Shown: positions 9,701 through 17,381 of the stretch, in pieces
Layout of the letters: each line of letters opens with the position of its first letter
How positions within the stretch are numbered: the stretch's first letter is position 1
Assembly: GCA_050179135.1 (NCBI GenBank)
Contig: JBFXFK010000002.1
Location: 20,363-84,362, forward strand
Origin: UBA4064 sp050179135
GTDB lineage: Bacteria; Desulfobacterota; Desulfobacteria; Desulfobacterales; Desulfatirhabdiaceae
Reading direction: 5' to 3'
Length of the DNA: 64,000 nt
Position numbers and translations under genes: made by a program
The notes under the pieces: model-generated
Database searches by the model: none
The model's input: the letters and a program-made list of their open reading frames with translations, nothing else
Told to the model about the DNA's origin: nothing

Positions 9701-10553
9701 CTGGTGTCTCCTGCTGCCATGTCAGACCGGTGGAAGAATCGGTAACCGTGCCATCACCATTATCCACAAATCCGCCTGCAGGTTCAGCATTCTGTATGGC
9801 CGGTGTATTCGCGGTTTCAAATGATCCAATGACCGAATTGCCAAATGACCCAGACTGTCCACCCCGAACGGCCCGGACATAGTTGCTATTGGTCTTATTG
9901 CCGTAGTCGTCGTAGCCGTAGAAGAAATACACGCTCCACGCGTAGTTGGTATGGTTTGCGTAGGTAGTAGACGACCAGTACCACGACGCGGCCGTATTCG
10001 GAAAATACGCGGTATGGATTGTAGGCCCGGGATATGGAATACTGCGGTCAACAATAAACGCCAGTTCCTTTATCGTTGGGAGCCGCCAGTCGCTATGACC
10101 GCCATAGTTGGCATTGTTCAGGGCCTTGATAAAATCTTCGGTATCCGTGCCATCACCCGGTGTACCGGCATTTCCGCCATTGGTGGCCCAGTTGCTGTCA
10201 TACCAGGTGTAGATGTTGTCGGCATCGTGGGGATCGCTGTAGTTTGGGTTACCATCCTTGTTCGTTTTCACCTCCCAGATCAGCCCGGTCACGTTGTCTT
10301 TCACCATGGACCATGATGTAGCGGAATCGGACAGGGCATTGCCGTTGCTGTCCAGTTTGGTGTAGGAAGGTGGATTGATGCTGTAGCTGGCGTCTTGGCC
10401 GTAATAGTCCTGACCCGGGGATGGGCAGGGGATTTCGACCGAATCATTATAACATTTTGTCTGCCCGGTGTCGGGTACCGGGGCGGCAAACAGTGAAAAA
10501 GCCGGGAACATCATGAACAGAACCATGAAAACGATTTTAAATTTTTTCATCAT
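6723..10553 (-). CDS. Secreted modular lipase-like protein with two DUF1566 (Lcl_C) domains and dockerin-like end; putative DGR target
   Basis: 1276 residues with a Sec signal peptide (residues 1-23). Modules in order: two DUF1566/Lcl_C lectin-like domains (about 60-235 and 255-388, each with SDWRLPTI and YVRAVRGG), an Ig-like domain (about 395-485), a carboxypeptidase-regulatory-like domain (about 490-560), an alpha/beta-hydrolase of LCAT type (oxyanion region LLVPGIMGSS near 573, nucleophile Ser684 in AHSMGG), a beta-rich stretch, a fibronectin-III-like domain (about 1065-1140), and calcium-binding DxDxDG repeats ending in a dockerin-like pair (GDINGDQGVNLAD, ADVDGDNRIGMAE). An AGGGGAAG ribosome site precedes the ATG. 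The last part of each DUF1566 domain is a near-copy of the other, differing only at adenine-explainable positions (see findings). The natural substrate is unknown. The signal peptide argues against direct T6SS delivery. Confidence 0.85.
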   Translation of the reverse strand: MMKKFKIVFMVLFMMFPAFSLFAAPVPDTGQTKCYNDSVEIPCPSPGQDYYGQDASYSINPPSYTKLDSNGNALSDSATSWSMVKDNVTGLIWEVKTNKDGNPNYSDPHDADNIYTWYDSNWATNGGNAGTPGDGTDTEDFIKALNNANYGGHSDWRLPTIKELAFIVDRSIPYPGPTIHTAYFPNTAASWYWSSTTYANHTNYAWSVYFFYGYDDYGNKTNSNYVRAVRGGQSGSFGNSVIGSFETANTPAIQNAEPAGGFVDNGDGTVTDSSTGLTWQQETPDNAMTWKNALAYCEGLSLGGHSDWRLPTINELRSLVDYSRYNRAINTTYFPDTAASWYWSSTTYASNTYLAWFVDFSYGYGNKYNKSNNYYVRAVRGGQSGSFGYSGYLVISAVDSPQQVGDGFPVTITAKDGYGNTNSGFNGTVYLSSSLGNMNPSSVYLTNGTATCNVTLYYGGNGYISASGSGLYGQSNYFDVTGANAGTGKLTGFVRDKNKNPVPNATVYLGSLTKITNNNGYFEFSNLPCKTYTIYAKAQDEFKSQSLLITIGPSNPYYVYLNIVSYCGPETIPILLVPGIMGSSTGPNDNPPTLPKSSPVWNDSRWRTGDNDSFGLYDFKKQPGWRYLIEDLKSHGYYMDCNLFAVPYDWRMPIKDAAEKYLKEAIKYVKDQTQSTKVHVIAHSMGGLLTRYYIQNIDSDDIDRFAMVGTPNSGSATPYYMWFGGDPKKADDITSVWNPASAYFNFYSNTTQCLYKVMHDGENLFPVDMTHVVEWSDAGGKSRTRQFYQSEIKSMGQLLSTDLFLQRDNSFFGLATYNQNNTFIEDLNKNIDFKSVDKRLFAGSDKNTIRRIYVGKPNEMYVCGVPKGGPDMPDEGDGTVLLSSAEAANVTAHKPVENSSHATLIKTYRDEIISFITGEAVQTRFLALDEETATPVLNLSIDGPVSPYLVSPSGKKLGFDPSTGSIVNDFSSGDMKMDSESGFMSIENPEDGIYTLNLTSSYQRNFRGTIGYSDETRFEQTPFAGFVGSGAFTIRFTVGSAASPVISVDPQLLPPEGLQADPLQNNGLKTYLSWLPGTQQAITGYKIYGRMNNEPYLSLLWTGAAIGLNTGHAWAENDAITPYLYAVSAVLSDGTETLISDMITNDDRDHDGLTDAEETGFGSDMTLPDTDGDGLTDSEEYIHGTSPIKMDTDEDGYSDKAEVDAGSDPLDPESEPIQPGDINGDQGVNLADAIMALQVLAGMIPDGTVNLLADVDGDNRIGMAEVIYVLQQVAGL
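9391..9547 (-). repeat. Second putative DGR variable region (VR2)
   Basis: Coding strand of the C-terminal part of DUF1566 domain 2. It aligns without gaps to 9841-9997 at a constant 450-nt offset. Within the 148-nt core (9400-9547 against 9850-9997) there are 19 mismatches, all in codons that read as AAY or AAA when reverted to adenine. The 37-nt coding-5' flank and the 34-nt coding-3' flank are identical. Domain sequence outside the block is far more diverged. This fits retrohoming from a common template repeat. Confidence 0.72.
9841..9997 (-). repeat. First putative DGR variable region (VR1)
   Basis: Coding strand of the C-terminal part of DUF1566 domain 1, partner of 9391-9547. Codon pairs between the copies include AAC/AGC, CAT/AAT, TAC/CTC, AGC/TTC, TAT/GAT, GGC/TAC and ACC/AGC. 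All collapse to AAC or AAT templates. Invariant codons (TGG, GCG, GTG, TTC, ACC) show no synonymous change. The variable residues fall in the ligand-facing loop region of the C-type-lectin-like fold used by known DGR targets. Confidence 0.72.
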
Positions 10554-10580
10554 TTTCTTCCCCTGTTATTGGTTGCGTTT

Positions 10581-11001
10581 GTAGCCGCAAACCCGGGTTA
10601 CGATTGGCCATTCATTTTCATGGCTGGGGGCGACCAAACCCTTGATCATGAGCAGTTATCGTAAAATTACACTCGGTATCGAAATATGAATCACGTGTAT
10701 CGATCCATCGTAGCCCGGGTTAGCGGCTATCGCCTTGAAAAGCTGCCATACCCGGGGATCGGAATTTACCGCTTTATTCCCGGGTTTGGAAACCCGGGCT
10801 ACGATCGGTCACACATTTTCATGGCTGGGGGTGACCAAACCCTTGATCATGAGCCGTGAAAATGCACTCGGTATCGAAATATGAATCGCGTGTATCGATC
10901 TATCGTAGCCCGGGTTAGCGGCTATCGCCTTGAAAAGCTGCTATACCCGGGGATCGGAATTTACCGTTTTATTCCCGGGTAAGGAAACCCGGGCTACGAT
11001 C
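10581..11001. repeat. Tandem palindromic repeats (family A) upstream of the lipase-like gene
   Basis: A half element (10581-10603) is followed by two tandem copies of a unit of about 195 bp starting CATTTTCATGGCTGGGGG. Each contains a full family A palindrome (10709-10803 and 10904-10998), with a central AGCGGCTATCGCCTTGAAA segment. The tandem copies differ at only a few positions, so the duplication looks recent. No gene is seen here. Confidence 0.82.
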
Positions 11002-11029
11002 TGTCAAACCCGGCCGATGCATACCGCCC

Positions 11030-11114
11030 CGTAGCATAGGGCCTTGTGCCCGTTTTTATCATGAAAACCAGAACCGGTGATACGCAACAAACGCCCACAA
11101 GGGGCTATGCTACG
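11030..11114. repeat. Family B palindromic element
   Basis: Starts CGTAGCATAGGGCCTTGTG and ends CAAGGGGCTATGCTACG. The centre carries TCATGAAAACCAGAACCGGTG. Closely matches the copies at 11218-11302 and 11590-11673. Confidence 0.82.
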
Positions 11115-11118
11115 TTTT

Positions 11119-11302
11119 TCGGAATTAACCGCTTTATTCCCGGGTATGGCAGCTTTTCAAGGCGATAGCCGCTAACCCGGGCTACGATCTGTCAAACCCG
11201 GCCGATGCATTCCGCCCCGTAGCTTAGGGCCTTGTTCCCGTTTTTATCACGAAAACCAGAACCGGTGATAAGCAACAAACGCCCACAAGGGGCTATGCTA
11301 CG
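11119..11302. repeat. Half family A element followed by family B element
   Basis: A truncated right half of family A (11119-11186, ending AACCCGGGCTACG) is followed by a family B palindrome (11218-11302). The A half is in the orientation opposite to the element at 10904, shown by its inverted AGCTTTTCAAGGCGATAGCC segment. Confidence 0.8.
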
Positions 11303-11347
11303 CTCCGAATCAACAGTTTCATTTTCATGTCAGGCGGGCGAACTCAC

Positions 11348-11379
11348 CGGAATGATTCATGAACGTTTAACGTGAAAAT
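11348..11379. repeat. Short repeat D, copy 1
   Basis: A 32-nt element with core GAATGATTCATGAACG followed by TTTAACGTGAAAAT. It recurs at 11539-11571 and, more diverged, at 61372-61402. Confidence 0.6.
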
Positions 11380-11429
11380 ACTTTTAACCACGGAATACAT
11401 GAAACATGCGAAAAATGATCTTCAGGCAT

Positions 11430-11501
11430 CGTAGCCCGGGTTTCCAAACCCGGGGATCGGAATTTACCGCTTTATTCCCGGGTATGGAAACCCGGGCTAC
11501 G
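11430..11501. repeat. Family A palindromic element
   Basis: Compact copy: CGTAGCCCGGGTTTCC on the left is matched by GGAAACCCGGGCTACG on the right, around a GGATCGGAATTTACCGC centre. It could form a nearly uninterrupted terminal stem of about 16 bp. Confidence 0.83.
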
Positions 11502-11538
11502 ATGGCCGGTCCATTTTCATTCCTGGGGGGTGAATCTT

Positions 11539-11673
11539 CCGAAATGATTCATGAACGTTTAACGTGAAAATGCATGGATCTCCGCCCGTGTAGCATAGGG
11601 CCTTGTGCCCGTTTTTATCATGAAAACCAGAACCGGTGATAAGCAACAAACGCCCACAAGGGGCTATGCTACG
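11539..11673. repeat. Short repeat D copy 2 and family B element
   Basis: Repeat D occupies 11539-11571 and a family B palindrome 11590-11673 (GTAGCATAGGGCC ... GGGGCTATGCTACG). With the neighbouring elements these fill almost the whole 1.27-kb spacer 10554-11826, and no coding gene is supported in it. Confidence 0.8.
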
Positions 11674-11689
11674 TTTTGGCGCATGGTTG

Positions 11690-11826
11690 ACCGTGAAAAT
11701 GTATTCAGTATTGAGATATGAGTAGTGCGTATTGAGAACCAGCCAATCCGCCTGACCGTCCAACGGCAGCACGGCCTGAATGCTGGTTGCGGCACCTTCA
11801 GACTTCAGCCTTCAGCCTTCATCCTT
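11690..11826. repeat. Intergenic repeat C, copy 1
   Basis: About 135 nt containing TATTCAGTATTGAGATATGAG, then CCGCCTGACCGTCCAACGGC, ending in a CTTCAGCCTTCAGCCTTCA tract. It matches 43316-43427 over its whole length and, inverted and partial, 31622-31712 and 52222-52285. It directly abuts the stop codon of the 258-aa gene that ends at 11827. Confidence 0.75.
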
Positions 11827-12603
11827 TTACACCAGTGTTACCGAAAACACCTCCGCATCATCCCCATCGGGAAACGGACCAAACACCAGTGAATGGGGCG
11901 CCCCCGTTACACGGGCATAGTAGGATTCAGCCGGGGACAGATCATTGGCAACCCCCCAGGCCACATACTCCCGATCACTTACCGCCAGTTTCATGCCCCG
12001 TACCGGATAATGCAGGGTGGCGTTCTGTGGCACGGTTCCGGCGAGACCAACACCGTGGGCGTCGGGTGCAATTCCGGATGGACCAAAGCAGCCCAGAAAC
12101 GCCCCTTTCCAGGGGTCGCGTCCCGGTCCGATTTCAAACCACAGCCCCAGGCCGGGCAAAGGATGCACATCCAGCCGATAATCCGCCGAATCTTTTGGCC
12201 GGATCCCGCTGGCCCGCGTAACCGCCTTTACCCCCAGTCCGGACGGTACGGATTCCGCACCCAGAAGCGGTGTGGGCAGCGCATTCACATCCACTTTTCC
12301 GCCGGATGGTGATATCAGAATGGGAAAGTTGTGGCCATGGGCCGACCGGACGGCCAGAGCCAGCAGCCCCAGCCCCTGGCGGGTGATTGGATCGGCAAAC
12401 CGGGATGCCTGTCCCACGATGACCCAGACGCTGCAATCGGGTTTCACCAGATCCGGTATCGGCCCTGCCCATGCCATATTGGCCAGATCATCTTCCCAGA
12501 AATGGCCGGCCGGATCAAGGCCGTAACGGGCCATTTCCTCAAAAATCACTCGGCCGAGGTCTTCATTTTTTTCCAGCAGGGTAATCCATACGCGTTTTTT
12601 CAT
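11827..12603 (-). CDS. Unrecognised T6SS-associated protein
   Basis: 258 residues. The start is the ATG 9 bp after an AAGGAG site, 11 bp downstream of the clpV stop, so it is very likely cotranscribed with clpV. No catalytic motif, signal peptide or membrane segment is apparent. The N-terminal half (RVWITLLEKNEDLGRVIFEE, WVIVGQASRFADP) reads like an alternating alpha/beta fold and the C-terminal half is beta-rich. I do not recognise the family. By position it may be an accessory sheath, recycling or regulatory factor, or an effector-associated protein. A longer reading frame upstream (to 12846) lies inside clpV and is not credible. Confidence 0.6.
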   Translation of the reverse strand: MKKRVWITLLEKNEDLGRVIFEEMARYGLDPAGHFWEDDLANMAWAGPIPDLVKPDCSVWVIVGQASRFADPITRQGLGLLALAVRSAHGHNFPILISPSGGKVDVNALPTPLLGAESVPSGLGVKAVTRASGIRPKDSADYRLDVHPLPGLGLWFEIGPGRDPWKGAFLGCFGPSGIAPDAHGVGLAGTVPQNATLHYPVRGMKLAVSDREYVAWGVANDLSPAESYYARVTGAPHSLVFGPFPDGDDAEVFSVTLV

Positions 12604-12614
12604 GGGGTGTCTCC

Positions 12615-14882
12615 TTACGCGAATGTCATGGTGAATCCGCCATCCTCTCCCACATCCAGGGTGAGGGATGACGGCATGCCGGCGCCGGACATATGGCCGA
12701 GGATTTCCTGGGACAGGCGTGGCAGAATGGTTCCGGACAGGATGTATTCGATGTTTCGCGCCCCGGTCTCGACCTCGGTGCATCGGGCCGCAATCTGCTC
12801 CGCCACGGCAGGCGCACTGGTCATGGTCATTTTGTTGTTGTTCCACAGACGCGATGCCAGTGCATCAAGCTTGATTTTGGTAATGCGGATCAGGGCCTCC
12901 ATCGACAGGCTGGCGTAGGGTACGATGGACATCCGGGCCAGGAGCGCGGGTTTGAAATGGGCGGACAGCATGGGGCGTATGGCGCCCAGCACGGCATCCA
13001 GTCCGGTTTCCGCCCCATCCCGGGTCATCTCCTGTATGACATCCCCTGCCAGATTGGAGGTCAGCATGATGATTGTGTTGCGAAAACTGATTTCCTTGCC
13101 TTCACCATCGGTCAGCAATCCCTTGTCAAACACCTGATAAAACAGGTTCATGACATCGGGATGGGCCTTTTCCACCTCATCCAGCAGGACCACGCTGTAG
13201 GGTCTCTGGCGAACCGCCTCGCTGAGCATGCCGCCTTCGCCATATCCCACATAACCCGGAGGAGAACCGATCAGGCGGGAAACCGTATGCTTTTCCTGAA
13301 ATTCACTCATGTTGATCGTCACCACGCTCTTTTCATCACCAAAAAGCAGATCAGCCAGAACCAGACCCGTCTCGGTTTTGCCCACCCCGGAAGGACCCAC
13401 CAGCAGGAACACACCGGTCGGCTGCTGGGGAGACCGCAGTCCGGCCCGGGAGGATTTGATCGCCTCGGATACCGCCTTTACGGCCACAGCCTGTCCCTTG
13501 ATCCGTTCCGAGAGCCGGTTTTCCAGATCCGCCACAACCCCGGCCTGTTCACGGGCCACCTTGCCGATGGGTATACCGGTCCAGTCACTGACGACTTTGG
13601 CGACAATATCCGGCGTCACCTCGATGGATACCAGTCCCTCTTCCCCGACAGTTGTCCCGTAATTGTTTCTGGCTTCTGTAAACGCCGTCTGCAGTGCGGT
13701 CCGCGACTCGGGCAGGCTGTTTTCGTCCTGCATGGCGTCGTTATAGGCGTTTCTGGCATCGATCAGGGCATGGGCCGCATTCAGTTCGGTTTGCCAAGCC
13801 CCATACAGGTTTTCCCGCTGACCGGTCAGGGACAAAATGGTCTCATTCAGATCGACGATATGGGTTTCATCCACACTGGCGCCGTTTTGACGGTCACGCT
13901 CCAGGGCCTTTTTTTCACGCTCGGCCGCCTGAATGGCCCGCTCCGTGTCTTCCAGCTCTCCGGGCTTGGCCGACAGGCTAACCTTGACCCGGGCGCAGGC
14001 CGTATCCAGCAGATCGATGGCCTTGTCGGGCAAAAACCGTCCGGTGATATACCGATCCGAAAACTCCGCAGCCGCCTGAATGGCATCGTCCCGAATGACC
14101 ACATGATGGGCCTTTTCGTACGCATCGCGAACGCCCCGCAGAATCAGGGCCGCTGTCGTGACGCTGGGCTCGTCCAGCTTGACCAGTTGAAAGCGCCGGG
14201 CCAGCGCCGGATCCTTTTCAAAATATTTTTTGTATTCCTTCCAGGTTGTGGCGGCGCATGTCCGGATTTCACCCCGCGCCAGGGCCGGCTTGAGCAGGTT
14301 GGCGGCATCCGACCCGCCGGCCGATCCACCGGCCCCCACCAGGGTATGGGCCTCATCGATAAACAGCACAATGGGCTTTTCGCTGGATTTGATTTCATCC
14401 AGAACACCCTTCAGGCGGCGTTCAAATTCACCTTTCATGCCGGCGCCCGCCTCGAGCAGCCCCATGTCCAGGCCCAGCAGGGTGACACCGGCCAACACAT
14501 CCGGAACATCCCCTTCTACGATGCGCAAGGCCAGGCCCTCGATGACCGCTGTTTTGCCAACACCGGGGTCACCGACCAGAATCGGATTGTTTTTTCTCCG
14601 GCGGGCCAGAATATCCACGATCTGGCGGATTTCCAAATCCCGACCAAAGACCGCATCGATTTTTCCGTTTTTGGCCTTGGCCGTAAAATCCTCACAGAAT
14701 TTGGCGATGAAGCTTTCGCCTGCAGGACCGGAACCACCGGCTGCTCCGGCTGCACCTTCCCCAGCACCGGTATCCGCACTTTCCACGGATAGTTTGGCCA
14801 GTTCGCGAAATGTCTTTTGCAGTTCTTCGCGGTTGATCTGTCCGATCTGATCGGCGTAGCCGCCCTGTGCATAAATGGCCGG
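12615..14882 (-). CDS. clpV: T6SS ATPase ClpV (TssH), 5' part lost in gap
   Basis: Hexameric AAA+ unfoldase that disassembles the contracted TssBC sheath. 755 residues are present. The first ATPase domain has Walker A GDPGVGKT and Walker B IVLFIDEAH; a middle coiled-coil region follows; the second ATPase domain has GPSGVGKTETG, the ClpB/ClpV pore-side sequence GSPPGYVGYGEGG and Walker B VVLLDEVEKAHPD. The N-terminal sheath-binding domain (roughly the first 120-140 residues of a typical 870-900-residue ClpV) falls in the N run, with only its end (ELQKTFRELAKLSV) visible. Residues GAGEGAAGAAGGSG form a flexible linker. Confidence 0.95.
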   Translation of the reverse strand, partial: PAIYAQGGYADQIGQINREELQKTFRELAKLSVESADTGAGEGAAGAAGGSGPAGESFIAKFCEDFTAKAKNGKIDAVFGRDLEIRQIVDILARRRKNNPILVGDPGVGKTAVIEGLALRIVEGDVPDVLAGVTLLGLDMGLLEAGAGMKGEFERRLKGVLDEIKSSEKPIVLFIDEAHTLVGAGGSAGGSDAANLLKPALARGEIRTCAATTWKEYKKYFEKDPALARRFQLVKLDEPSVTTAALILRGVRDAYEKAHHVVIRDDAIQAAAEFSDRYITGRFLPDKAIDLLDTACARVKVSLSAKPGELEDTERAIQAAEREKKALERDRQNGASVDETHIVDLNETILSLTGQRENLYGAWQTELNAAHALIDARNAYNDAMQDENSLPESRTALQTAFTEARNNYGTTVGEEGLVSIEVTPDIVAKVVSDWTGIPIGKVAREQAGVVADLENRLSERIKGQAVAVKAVSEAIKSSRAGLRSPQQPTGVFLLVGPSGVGKTETGLVLADLLFGDEKSVVTINMSEFQEKHTVSRLIGSPPGYVGYGEGGMLSEAVRQRPYSVVLLDEVEKAHPDVMNLFYQVFDKGLLTDGEGKEISFRNTIIMLTSNLAGDVIQEMTRDGAETGLDAVLGAIRPMLSAHFKPALLARMSIVPYASLSMEALIRITKIKLDALASRLWNNNKMTMTSAPAVAEQIAARCTEVETGARNIEYILSGTILPRLSQEILGHMSGAGMPSSLTLDVGEDGGFTMTFA

Positions 14883-14982
14883 NNNNNNNNNNNNNNNNNN
14901 NNNNNNNNNNNNNNNNNNNNNNNNNNNNNNNNNNNNNNNNNNNNNNNNNNNNNNNNNNNNNNNNNNNNNNNNNNNNNNNNNN
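14883..14982. other. Scaffold gap of 100 N
   Basis: Exactly 100 consecutive N, the usual placeholder for a gap of unknown size. It removes the 3' end of tssG and the 5' end of clpV. From typical family lengths about 100 residues of TssG and 120-140 of ClpV are missing, so the true gap is probably 0.65 kb or more rather than 100 bp. Confidence 0.97.
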
Positions 14983-15681
14983 TATCGATTCTTCCTGCCC
15001 CAGTCTGCACCGCTGATCTTCCGGAATGACGGCTGTCCGCAGAACACACTGGTTGACCTGAACCGGCGCCCCGATTCGATCGGCCAGAAGGCAGCGCAAC
15101 CCGACAGCCGATCGCGGGAACTGGGTCAATAATCCGGTTGCCCGAATCAGCGCCCCATGATCATCAAATGCCTGCAGCATTTCCGGGTGGCCCAGGCCAA
15201 CCAGGGAAAAAAGCCGATGCAAAATATCCGGACTGGCTTCCTCGGCAGTCAGATAATCCAGGTGATACCGTGAGCTGGCCAATGCAAAAAGCAGAAAAAA
15301 GCCATGATTCAGAATATCCAGAAAATCGCGGCAAACGCTTTTGTCATCGCTCTGTTCATCCAGCAATTCTTCGGTATAAAAGGTTGGAAGCGGGGATGAT
15401 GGACCATAGAGACCCAAAAACGTGGCGGTCAGGCGATATCGGGGAGGCCCGTTCGTCTCAACCGGCAGTTCTTCCATGTCGGTCAAATCGGTTGGCGGAA
15501 ATCCCATCGAAAGATACGGACGCACCCGCAACTGTTCCTGAAAAAATTGCAGTTTGGCTGCGTCGCCCTGGCCGCCAAAGGCATTTGCCAAAAGGCGCAC
15601 AGCCTGAACAAACGAAAATGCCCGCGGATCACTGCGAAGTACTTCTACAGCAGCGGTCGGTCTCCCAGTCTCACCGGCCAT
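14983..15681 (-). CDS. tssG: T6SS baseplate protein TssG, 3' end lost in gap
   Basis: TssG pairs with two TssF copies in the baseplate wedge. 233 codons remain of a family usually about 330-350 residues. The start of the TssG fold is present: RAFSFVQAVRLLANAFG, then LRVRPYLSMGFPPTDL and ATFLGLYGPSSPLPTFYTE, all typical. The start follows an AAGGAG site and lies 37 bp inside the tssF 3' end, a common arrangement for tssFG. The frame then enters the N run. Confidence 0.93.
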
Positions 15682-17375
15682 GCAAATTGCTCCTTGCGCA
15701 GTGTGTCCTCGGCAGTCAGGCGGGTATAGGCATTGATGCCCGAGTAGTTGCCCAAAAATACGTCCAGCACCGAGCCAAACAGAAACATGTCGCCTTCTCC
15801 GGCAAACCGCTGACGGTCCAACTGCAGATGAATGTCCTGTCCCCGGGTCATGTGCCCCCGCACAAACCGTTCCGAATCGGAAATGGCAAGGCTTGTGATG
15901 CCCTCCACGCGCTGGGTATTGGCCAGTACGGCGGTGCGATCCCGCGTCTCAACAAAAATATAGAGTTTGATGACCGAGCGCAGGTTTTCGACCGTGGCAA
16001 TGGACAGATAGTTTAAAAACAGATGAGACAGAAGCCGCCAGAGGAGATTTTTACCCAGCGGCGGTTGAACCGGGGCTGTCGGGGATCGGATATTGGAAAA
16101 TTCGGCCAGTTCCGAGGATGTTTCCGTTGGAAAGCGGACATCACCCACATGCAGCGTATCCGGCAGGGATGCATTGGTGCAGAGAATCTCCAGGGAAAGT
16201 GTTTCAATCAGCGCTGTCTTTTCCATACCGGGATATGCCACCGACAGTTGCAGCTCAACCCGGCCGTCCAGTGGCGACAACCGGTGATGCACCGAATAGA
16301 CGGGTGTCGATTCCACCTGGGGATTGAACAGCTCAAATGGCATATATGCCCGTTCCTGAACCGTGCCCTGAACAAATCCCGTAACCTTTTGAACACTGTA
16401 AATCTGATAATGATGCGGGCTCTGGGCGCTGGGCCGGATGGTGTAAGTTGGCTTTTTGTGGTCCAGAAGAATGGGATCGGCCTGATGCGGAAAGAGATTG
16501 AGCGCCGGTGTGACAAAAAGCTGAAAATGCTCGGCCCGCATGGGCGGTATATCCTGGGGCAGGCCGGAAAATTCAAGTTCCAGGGTAAACGCGGCGCCAG
16601 TCCCCCGGTTGCGCCACCGGTCAATATCCATGACATCAAAAAACAGAAATTTTTCCGGCAGAATAAAGTATTCCTGCAAAATCCGGTAACCGGAAAATGA
16701 CCGCGGCGGAAAAGGGATCAGGGATTCCGCCTCGGCAAACCCGACGGGCTGAATGACGCGACGTTCAAGATGACAGGTCTCGGCATTGGGCGACATCAAC
16801 CGAACACTGTTTAGGCGTGTAAACAGCAGCCAATACCGCCTGGATGCTTCCGAATAATTGCCTGCCAGATGAAAGCGCAGGGACTTGGCGGTAAACATGG
16901 ACAAGTCCATCCCTGTCAGTTTCAGTTCAATTTTCAGAATGCCGTTTCCGCCACCCGGCGATGTAAAGCTGACTGAAGAAATGGATAGCGGCGCAAGCGC
17001 CACATCATAGCTTGTGGTAAATGTGCAGCGTATACCCTCTGTTTCCACGGAATCAATGGCCGTTCCCTTTTTGATCACAACGCTTTCACGCAAACTGCGC
17101 TTGGGTGTGAAGCGAATCAGTGTGGCAGCCGGGATGGGCCGCAGATAGTGCGGAAAAATAAGTTGAATCAGACCGTGAACGATTTCCGGAAAATCATCGT
17201 CCAGCTTTTCGTAAATCAGTCCGGAAAGAAATGCCGTTCCCTCCAGCAGGCGTTCAACGTCCGGGTCCGCGGATTGTCCGGTCAAAAGCGGTGCAAGCGC
17301 CGGATGCGCCCGGGCAAATTCGGATGCCAGGACCCGGAGGTTGGACAGTTCCCGCTGATAGTATTTTTCGATCAC
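15645..17375 (-). CDS. tssF: T6SS baseplate protein TssF
   Basis: Baseplate wedge component (VasA family), 576 residues, normal length. The N-terminus YYQRELSNLRVLASEFARAH and the segment VERLLEGTAFLSGLIYEKLD are diagnostic, as is HYLRPIPAATLIRF. The start is a GTG that lies after a GGAG site and 6 bp after the tssE stop. The 3' end overlaps tssG by 37 bp. Confidence 0.95.
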   Translation of the reverse strand: MIEKYYQRELSNLRVLASEFARAHPALAPLLTGQSADPDVERLLEGTAFLSGLIYEKLDDDFPEIVHGLIQLIFPHYLRPIPAATLIRFTPKRSLRESVVIKKGTAIDSVETEGIRCTFTTSYDVALAPLSISSVSFTSPGGGNGILKIELKLTGMDLSMFTAKSLRFHLAGNYSEASRRYWLLFTRLNSVRLMSPNAETCHLERRVIQPVGFAEAESLIPFPPRSFSGYRILQEYFILPEKFLFFDVMDIDRWRNRGTGAAFTLELEFSGLPQDIPPMRAEHFQLFVTPALNLFPHQADPILLDHKKPTYTIRPSAQSPHHYQIYSVQKVTGFVQGTVQERAYMPFELFNPQVESTPVYSVHHRLSPLDGRVELQLSVAYPGMEKTALIETLSLEILCTNASLPDTLHVGDVRFPTETSSELAEFSNIRSPTAPVQPPLGKNLLWRLLSHLFLNYLSIATVENLRSVIKLYIFVETRDRTAVLANTQRVEGITSLAISDSERFVRGHMTRGQDIHLQLDRQRFAGEGDMFLFGSVLDVFLGNYSGINAYTRLTAEDTLRKEQFAWPVRLGDRPLL

Positions 17376-17381
17376 GACCGA

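Noticed and set aside
9391..9997. Ordinary duplication as the explanation of the two similar DUF1566 ends
   Set aside because: Neutral divergence should give synonymous and third-position changes and should not stop at sharp borders; the pattern seen is confined to adenine-compatible sites.
6723..10553. Lipase-like protein as a T6SS effector
   Set aside because: It has a Sec signal peptide and surface-type modules; proximity to the T6SS genes is not enough.
10581..11673. CRISPR-like array
   Set aside because: Repeats are long palindromes of unequal spacing with duplicated spacers and no cas genes.
12693..14792. 699-codon plus-strand open frame
   Set aside because: Entirely antisense to clpV and explained by its codon bias.
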